Below are positions 11,624 through 20,386 of a stretch of 64,000 nucleotides of DNA, piece after piece. The notes below the pieces were generated by a model, which did no database searches, was not told the origin of the DNA, and was given only the letters and a program-made list of their open reading frames with translations. How positions within the stretch are numbered: the stretch's first letter is position 1; each line of letters opens with the position of its first letter. The position numbers were made by a program, and so were the translations under genes. Source of the DNA: Lumbricus rubellus. Its lineage: Eukaryota; Annelida; Clitellata; Crassiclitellata; Lumbricidae. The stretch is from assembly GCA_945859605.1 (NCBI GenBank), contig OX243816.1:34152580-34216579 (forward strand), given 5' to 3'.

Positions 11624-11756
11624 GTCTGTTTCATCCCATCGAGTTCTTCTCGAGCGATGCAAAAATTGTTGTGTTCTTTTTCAGTATTATTGACCTCATT
11701 AGCAGAAGCCAACAGCAACCAGGGGCCTAGATGCGATTAGGCTTTTAGGAATTTTA

Positions 11757-11986
11757 TTCATTCATTCATTCATTCGTTCATTCGTTCATTCGTTCGTTCA
11801 TTCATTCATTCATTCATTCATTCATTCAATCATTAATTCGTTAATTGATGAAAGAATTACTTCATTCATTCATTCATTTATTTATTCATTCATTCATTCA
11901 TTCATTCATTCGTTCGTTCGTTCATTCATTCATTCATTCATTCATTCATTCATTCATTCATTCATTCATTCATTCATTCATTCATT
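11757..11986. repeat. ATTC tetranucleotide microsatellite
   Basis: TTCA/ATTC units run with CGTT interruptions, broken once at about 11825-11855 by TTAATTG sequence. The repetitive 'SFIHSFIH' ORF is an artefact. Confidence 0.92.
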
Positions 11987-13484
11987 ACGGAGATCGATAC
12001 ATGACAATGGTGATAACGATGGTGATGATGATGATGACAACGACGACGATGATGATGATGACGACGATGATGATGGTGATAATCATGACGATCATGTTTG
12101 AATAAAAAAGTTGATTAAAAAAAATACAAAACCACGATGTAAAATTCAGAATAAAAACTGGATTCCATAGTTTTTATGTATTAAACTGTATGAGACTTAG
12201 GCTGCTGTGTGTCATCTAGCCCCCTTCTGTCTGGGCGGGGGTGGATCAAGGTTTCTGGAAGCGGGGGTGGACACACGAGCGTCCGAAGAGGGAGTCGCAT
12301 TTGAAGATGTCATCTTAACAAAAAAGTAACCCATTATTTCAATGCTGATGAACGAGTGGTTTACGATTTCAATAATATAATTATAAATACAATAATAATT
12401 TCTTTATGTATCAAGTTCAGCAGCTCAGTGCTGCTGCTACTTCTGCTGCTGCAGACTAGTATAACGAGTGACTGCAGAAGGGAGAATAATAATTATATAA
12501 TTTGTTGCACTGTAATCAGCTTATCTTTGTTGCTCAAGACAGTGCTGAATAATATTGCTGACCAGGACACAGTTAGTGGAAATTGTTGTAATAATTGGTA
12601 TACACAAGTCATGTCAAGATTAGTAAGAACTACCAAACTAACAAAATTCGGAAGCTGTGTAGTGATGATGTTGTTTTAAAAAGCGTTCGAGGAACAAAAC
12701 ATTTTGAACTCCTGCACAGTTTGAAATTTAAAGATAATACTGGAGAGTAGCCTATCCAATTAGTTGTACAAAAATAGTATCAACAGTATTATTATGCTTA
12801 TTATAATAATATTATTATGATAGTATCGTATGTTTAATAGCGCCCTAAATGGTATCATTATTATAATTATTATTAGTAAACCAGATTGCACTGTAATATC
12901 AATACAATTCAGTGATGCAATAATGTAGGCCTACGTGTTAACAGCAACTGAAACAATTATATCAATTTGCCAAATTTTCGCGGAGACGTAATTTCGTGGT
13001 GGGTGGACTTTTGTATGCCTATAGACCAAACACTGCAGGAGGAATAACTCTTATTTCTCAATCAAACAGAGAGAGATTTTGATGTGTGACCTAGAGTAAA
13101 AAAATCTCTGATAATTATTCGAATGCAGATTTTCAAAATAATTATATAGAAGCTGATATAACATAATATTATAGCTTAGTGGATAGACGATGTCAGGGCT
13201 GCTGTATATTTAGAAAGGCCTATGCTCAGCAAGCTTGACTGTTTAGCCGGGTGCCTGGAGACAGTCACAATGCTGCAGAGATTCATACAATGAGTGAAAA
13301 GTGTCCTAAGAAATTGCCCATTAGGCCTATATACCATGCATGCTGCATCGGCGTATAGCGGGTTGGCTGCGTGAATTGCATGGGGCGTGGAATCAAACCA
13401 TTGAATTCATCTTGAACTGTCGTGTTAACGTCTGGCCGACAAGAGCAATCATTAATGGGCCTCATCAATGTCTCTGATGCCAAA
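11987..13484. other. GATGAC repeat then unique sequence, no gene seen
   Basis: Positions 12006-12100 are GATGATGAC-type trinucleotides. The remainder is AT-rich and includes ATTATTATAATAAT palindromic patches near 12785-12880. No exon could be supported. Confidence 0.5.
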
Positions 13485-14185
13485 CTGGCTGCAGCCTCTG
13501 CCTCTGCCTCTGTCTCTGCCTCTGTCTCTGTCTCTGCCTCTCTGCCTCTGCCTCTGCCTCTGCCTTAGTTTATGCCTCTGCCTCTGCCTCTGCCTCTGCC
13601 TTAGTTTATGCCTCTGCCTCTGCCTTTGTTTATGCCTCTGCCTTTGTTTATGCCTCTGCCTCTGCCTCTGCCTCTGCCTCTGCCTCTGCCTCTGCCTCTG
13701 CCTCTGCCTCTGCCTCTGCCTCTGCCTCTGCCTCTGTCTCTGCCTCTGCCTCTGACTCTGCCTCTTTCTCTGTCTCTGTCTCTGCCTCTGCCTCTGCCTC
13801 TGCCTCTGCCTCTGCCTCTTTCTCTGTCTCTGTCTCTGCCTCTGTCTCTGCCTCTGCCTCTGCCTCTGCCTCTGCCTCTTTCTCTGTCTCTGTCTCTGTC
13901 TCTGCCTCTGCCTCTGCCTCTGCCTCTGCCTCTGCCTATGTCTCTGCCTCTGTCTCTGCCTCTGTCTCTGTCTCTGTCTCTGCCTCTGCCTCTGCCTCTG
14001 CCTCTGTCTCTGCCTCTGCCTCTGCCTATGTCTCTTCCTCTTCCTCTGTCTCTGCCTCTGCCTCTGTCTCTGCCTCTGCCTCTGTATCTGCCTCTGTCTC
14101 TGCCTCTGCCTCTGCCTCTGCCTCTGTCTCTGCCTCTGCCTCCGTCTCTGCCTCTGCCTCTGCCTCTGCCTCTGCCTCTGCCTCT

Positions 14186-14217
<32 letters not shown>

Positions 14218-14905
14218 CTCTGCCTCTGCCTCTGCCTCTGCCTCTGTCTCTGCCTCTGCCTCTGCCTATGTCTCTGCCTCTGTCTCTGCCTCTGTCTCTG
14301 TCTCTGCCTCTGCCTCTGCCTCTTCCTCTGTCTCTGCCTCTGCCTCTGCCTCTGCCTCTGCCTCTTCCTCTTCCTCTGTCTCTGCCTCTGCCTCTGCCTC
14401 TGTCTCTGCCTCTGCCTCTTCCTCTGCCTCTGCCTCTTCCTCTGCCTCTGCCTCTGCCTCTGCCTCTGCCTCTGCCTCTGCCTCTGCCTCTGCCTCTGCC
14501 TCTGCCTCTGCCTCTGCCTCTGCCTCTGCCTCTGCCTCTGCCTCTGCCTCTGCCTCTTCCTTTTCCTCTTCCTCTGTCTCTGCCTCTGTCTCTGCCTCTG
14601 CCTCTGCCTCTTCCTCTGCCTCTGCCTCTGCCTCTGCCTCTGCCTCTGCCTCTGCCTCTGCCTCTGCCTCTGCCTCTGCCTCTGCCTCTGCCTCTGCCTC
14701 TGCCTCTGCCTCTGCCTCTGCCTCTGCCTCTGTCTCTGCCTCTGTCTCTGTCTCTGTCTCTGTCTCTGCCTCTGTCTCTGTCTCTGCCTCTGCCTCTGCC
14801 TCTGTCTCTGCCTCTGTCTCTGTCTCTGTCTCTGTCTCTGTCTCTGTCTCTGTCTCTGTCTCTGCCTTCGCCTCTGCCTCTGCTTCTGTCTGTCTTTTCT
14901 TCTTC
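13485..14905. repeat. 1.4-kb TCTGCC hexanucleotide satellite
   Basis: More than 200 copies of CTCTGC occur with TCTGTC, TTTCTC, TATGTC and TCTTCC variants. Because the unit is six bases, all reading frames are di-residue repeats (Pro-Leu/Ser-Leu on +, Arg-Gln/Glu-Ala on -). This creates ORFs up to 524 codons on both strands, which are artefacts. Variant hexamers cluster, suggesting local homogenisation. Confidence 0.95.
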
Positions 14906-15865
14906 CTCTGCCTATGTCTCTGCATGTAAAACGACGGATCTTTTGATGATTGACGAAGGCTAGCTGCAGCCTCCTTTGTGTGTCGACCGAATTCCCCAGA
15001 ATGCATCGCTTCCTCGTCTGCTCCATTCACGGCACGATCGCTCACCGGCGTCTGGGGTCTGTCTGTCTGCCTGTATCTGTAGATGTATGCTGGCATGTCA
15101 CTCTATCTGTCTTCGTTGTCAGCCCAAAAGTTCGTCTCCACCATTTCGGTTTGACTTCCACTGCATGAAGTGGCGTGCCGCGCTTCAAGCTTTTTCTCTT
15201 TTTTTAAAATCTAATTTATCGCTTTCTTTTTCATGTAATTATCTGTCCATGTTTCATTCTCCGTATCTCTTTCTATCTCTCTCTCCCTCTCCGTCTCTCC
15301 TTCTCTATCTATCTATCCGTCCGTCCGTCCGTCCATCCATTTATATAGGCCCTATCTATCCGAAAATTTTCATTTTTCGTCGCTGCATCTGGAACGCTCA
15401 TAAACTTTGGCTCGTGAATATCTCTAATCGGCGTTAGGATTTGGTGGTAGTATGGCTACCTTTTTTTAAATTTCAGGCAAATACTAAAAGGTTTTGACCG
15501 AGTTATGTCACTTTTTACTGAGGTCTACTTTTCATCGGGACACAATGTATATGTATATATAACTACATATATACATAATACAGTATATATCAACTATCAA
15601 GTAATATTAGGCCTATATATCCATGTATGTGAATATAGGTATGTGCATTCTATAGTGTAGAGTTGGTTTACTCGGTTGCCACAAACGGAAACTTGACGAA
15701 ACCTGTCAATGCGTTTATGAAGAAAGTAGGGTACGAATTAAAGTGACGATGATTATGATAGGAATAATATTCTTGAAGTGAGCATATAGTGCATGTGGAT
15801 CAATCAGTAAGCTGAAGAATTATACAACGCCATGTGCACTGCAGGAGGAGAAATGAATTGGTTGC

Positions 15866-16060
15866 GTGACCAAATTCCCCACAATGCATCGCGTGACCAA
15901 ATTCCCCACAATGCATCGCGTGACCACAAATTCCCCACAATGCATCGCGTGACCAAATTCACCACAATGCATCGCATGAGCAAATTCCCCACAATGCATC
16001 GCGTGACCACAAATTCCCCACAATGCATTGCGTGACCAAATTCTCCACAATGCATCGCGT
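15866..16060. repeat. 27-bp minisatellite
   Basis: About seven copies of a unit built on AATTCCCCACAATGCATCGC plus GTGACCA occur, some with an extra 'CA'. A lone diverged unit, AATTCCCCAGAATGCATCGC, sits about 0.9 kb upstream at 14989-15008, just past the hexanucleotide array. Confidence 0.9.
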
Positions 16061-16239
16061 GCACGATTCTCTACTGACGGAGAGAGACTATGGCATACAG
16101 AGGCTGCGTCGAAAGCAGTCTGCCAATAGAAACATTGTAAGACACTCTGGCATTTGGCTTTGCACTTGACAAATAACAAAGAGGAAATGGAGCTAATATA
16201 TTCACACCCAACGTGCCAAAATGCTGGTGTTAGGAACTG

Positions 16240-16242
<3 letters not shown>

Positions 16243-16288
<46 letters not shown>
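16243..16288. repeat. AT dinucleotide microsatellite
   Basis: An uninterrupted AT run. Confidence 0.95.
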
Positions 16289-16291
<3 letters not shown>

Positions 16292-16318
16292 ATATCCTCA
16301 CATACGCATACATACATG

Positions 16319-16535
16319 TGGGTCGCGGTGGTGCAGTGGTAGATTTTATGTTCGTTGCCTTGCAGCCGGAAGGTTGCAGCTTCGAATCCACCTCAAGCCG
16401 CCTCGTAGGGACCTTGGACAAGTCCTTCACTCGCAATTGCTCAGTGCTTCGGCACGAAACTGCGATTCAGTGTCCGCGCTGTAGTCGGGAGCGCTTCCGA
16501 GAAATCTTGAAGGGGGCGCTATTACAAGTGCACAT
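16319..16535 (+). mobile_element. tRNA-like SINE, copy 2
   Basis: It has a GGTCGCGGTGGTGCAGTGG head, a B-box-like GCTTCGAATCC and the body 'CTTCGGCACGAAACTGCGATT'. The tail is TGAAGGGGGCGCTATTACAAG. It has the same architecture as the copy at 7356, inserted right after the AT and CATA microsatellite. Confidence 0.88.
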
Positions 16536-16663
16536 ACAAACAAGTATATACACATATGGTTCTTAATTACTCTTGGTTACACTCGCATGCAGCATTGTAT
16601 TCACTCTACCCTGGATGAGTCGGTTCTATTGCGTGTGTGTTATGTGCGCACTTGCGTGCTCTG

Positions 16664-16667
<4 letters not shown>

Positions 16668-16708
<41 letters not shown>

Positions 16709-16727
16709 ATGTGTGTGTGTGTGTGTT
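16668..16727. repeat. GT dinucleotide microsatellite
   Basis: A GTGTGT run with one CAT interruption. It lies about 160 bp before the first recognised HDHD5 exon. Confidence 0.95.
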
Positions 16728-16883
16728 GTGCATAAGCAAAATAATTCTAGGCCTCTGGATACACGTATAGTGTATAGTATACGGTGTCGATATTTATTAC
16801 AGGCGGAAAAGGACATTTTTAAGGCTGCGTTCATCTTTTCATATTTTCGTTAATAATTATAAATTTTCTTTGTTGTTGATCAG

Positions 16884-17078
16884 CCGTCTTTCGGAATCTG
16901 CTTCGACGTCGATGGAGTGCTCGCGAGGGGAACTGAGGCCATACCGGAAGCATCGAAGGCCGTCCGGAAGCTACTGGACAGTCGAGGTCATCTGAGGGTT
17001 CCCATCAGTTTCGTCACTAATTCCCTCAACCGATCGATTGATCGGGCTAACCAGCTGACAGACATGCTCGGAGTTCAG
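16884..17078 (+). CDS. HDHD5: HDHD5 exon with HAD motif I and II
   Basis: The acceptor GATCAG precedes CCG TCT TTC GGA; the donor is CAG|GTATAC. It has 65 codons, phase 0 at both ends. It encodes the nucleophile motif DVDGV and the FVTNS segment. Confidence 0.93.
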
Positions 17079-19270
17079 GTATACGTGAATGATTTTTTTT
17101 TTGGGGGGGGGGGTGTATTTGTACTACAGTTTTTGCAAGTGCAATACGTTGGCAGGCTGAAAGGGTACCGCCGTCCATTCCGCGACATCAATAGTTGATT
17201 TGAAAAATTCCTTTTCCTTGCGATAAATTGTTCCATTTTGAATGTTACAGTGGCTTAATGGGTAAAAGTTAGCTCTCATCAGCGCGGTATAGGCCTTCAC
17301 AGCGCCTAAAGTGTAAAAAGAAGTGCCTGGACATTCCTTAGCTCTCCAGTAGGCATAGTGCCGGCGAAATAAATGGATGGACGGCGTTCAGATTTGCAAA
17401 ATAAGTGCATGGACGCCGTTCATGACCGTCCAGGCACACTTTAAACCCTGACTGTATGTCATGTATGTAGAAAGCAAAAATTGTGGCACGATAAAACTGT
17501 GTATAGATAAATAGAGTGCTAGGAATTAGACCTAGGCTATATCACAGCCAGTGTTATGCTGTGAGAATTCGCGAAGCACCAATAATTCTTCTCGACACAC
17601 CGACGACACACCGTGTTCACAAGACACACACTGCCAGTCCATTCACCATACCATACTGTGTCGCGGCACGCCGGTTAAGAACCTCTGACTGGTCCTACGA
17701 TAGGAACTGTCTAATAAATTAGTAATAATTATTACAATTTCTAATTTCGATTGTCTTGAAATTCCTGCAATTTTGCCAGAAACAACTAACTTATAATTTC
17801 TACTGCGAGCAATCTTTTATCATCTTAATTACCTTCCTATTGTCCAGCTCTCCAATCCAACAACTCACAAGATGTATTTCATAATCTGTTGATGTTTCAG
17901 GTGTATCCGGAACAGATGATTCAGGCTCCGTGTCCTCTGAAGATGTTCAGAGGACTCCACGACAAGTTCTGCCTGATCGTTGGTCAAGGCAACATCCACG
18001 AAATCGCAGCAGAGTATCCTTTCAATCATTTACACAACGTTTCACTTTTCCTTTGGTTCTTTATTAAATAAAGAACCAGAGGAAATTTGGTCTTCCAGAT
18101 TTACAAATGCCAAATCATTTAAAGGATTATAAGGAGTGATCTATCATAAATACTAAAATTTTCAGTATTTATGTTTGATCATTCCTTATAAACCTTGCAA
18201 TGATTTGACATTTGCTTATCCATTTATGTAAGACATAAGGCATTTTTAATTATTACCTTTCTTGTTACTGCTTAATTTGATGTTCATTCTAGGCCCTGTA
18301 GGGTGACCCTTATTTGCGGAACTTAGGCCCTTTTAGGACTACCCTTTGAGCCACCATTGTGTGTTTTTAAATAGTACATCAGTTAAACTGTTTTACTTTT
18401 GGTTTCACTAAAAAGTGTAGTCATGGTTATAGTTATTGTTCCCTAAGTTTATACATGAGCGTATGATTTTAAACAATGATGAACATCTCATTTGGTATTG
18501 TAGCTCCCTGTTTGTTTCTTTCTTTCCGCGTCCCGGTAACTAATCTCGAAGCTGCAGGACAGCGCAGGTCCAAGACGACTAAAGGAATAATCTACAGTCG
18601 GCCTTTTCTTTGAAGTGAAAAATATGGTGGAAGACCAGAATTTAATTTCAAGTGGATAAGATTTTAAAAAAGTCATCAGATTTCATCGTCGGCGACTTGC
18701 GACATTTTTTGGGGAAAATTTCTCACAAAGGACTAAAAAGGTCGTGAGAAATTTTGCCACTAAACCCACACTATTTCGATGAAAATTGCTGGTTGTGCAG
18801 TTCTAAAAATTTCTTTTAAAACCCTGCAAAATAGAAGAAGTTTTCGAGACTCCTAATCATGATGAAGACGACAACACTTCATAATGATGTCCCTGTAGGG
18901 TAGCCACTTGGGGCTAACGTAACGTGCAGCTATTCTAAAGCAAGACAACCCTGCAGCACAAACTGAACTCTTATCCGCCATTATCCCCAATCCCTATGGG
19001 TTTTAATCAATTGACACCACGATATGCATTATGATCGTGTATTATAATCAGCGAGACGTAGAGACGTAGATGTCCCTGTAGTTTTCTTGGAATGTTCAAT
19101 GTGAGCGTTCTGTGTGATGACCGTTTAACCTTGACCTTTGCCGTTCAGCCTTGGATTCAAGAGGATCTGTACGATCGAGGAAGTGGCCGCAGCCTATCCA
19201 CTGCTCGACATGGTCGACCACGACAACCGACGACACATTGTGAGTATACCATAACAATGCCATTGTTTCA

Positions 19271-19309
<39 letters not shown>

Positions 19310-20225
19310 TTGACGAGGCTGATGACGACTGTGATGATGACGGTAATGGCGACGGTAACGATGATGATGGTGATGGTGGTGGCAGTCGTGATAATGATGA
19401 CGGTGATAGTGACGGTGATGGCGATGGTGACGGACCATGACACTGATGATGACGATCATTGTACCGGTGATGATGACGGTAACGGTGATGTGGCGGCGAT
19501 GGTGGTGACTACAGGGTTGGTAACGTCGAAAGTGATGGTGGTGATCGCCACAAGTTTACGACGGTCTATGAAAAATAATAGATGTTATGGCAATACTTCG
19601 TCCTATTGCCATCCAGCGATTGAGAATTAACTGAACAGTTCCATCTGTTTACTTGCCTTTTAGGCGAAGTTCGGATACCAAGAAACGCCATTCCAGAGAG
19701 TTGAAGGTGAGCTACACCACTTCTCCGTATTATAGATCGCTTACAGTCTATTCGATTAATAAAGCGTTCGGTCTATAGAGCCAATGGTAGGGGTTCGATT
19801 TTTCACTTGCGTGACCACCCTGTGGGAACCTTAAGCAATTCCTTCACGGCCAACTGCTCCCCGCTATCGATTCTCCTATCTATCTATGGTCGTGTGCGCG
19901 CTGCCGAGCATGGAAAGAAGCCAATAATGTCAAGTAGAGAGGGGTCTACTATACTGCATTGCATTGTATGTCATGAATGCAAGACTCGGTGAGCGAATGA
20001 AAGAACACGTCTGGCGTAAAATGAAGGCTTCAGTCAATGAGTACATTTGCTAGAAATTCCTACACGTAAGATTCTAAGAAGACGTTTCTAGAACACTACT
20101 GTGTACGGATTCGGCTTATTTAGCAATACCGGTACATACACACATGTACAATTGTACATACATGCATGCATTGAATGCGTACATTGATTTTTGATAGATT
20201 CATTGATTTTGGTTTCGAATGATTT

Positions 20226-20279
<54 letters not shown>

Positions 20280-20355
20280 CGATCGATTGATTGATTGACT
20301 GACTGACTGACTGACTGATTGATTGATTGATTGATTGATTGACTGACTGACTGAT

Positions 20356-20386
<31 letters not shown>

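Noticed and set aside
13452..15026. 524-codon - strand and 451-codon + strand ORFs (Arg-Gln, Glu-Ala, Pro-Leu repeats)
   Set aside because: Pure translation of a hexanucleotide satellite, with no splice, domain or codon-use signal.
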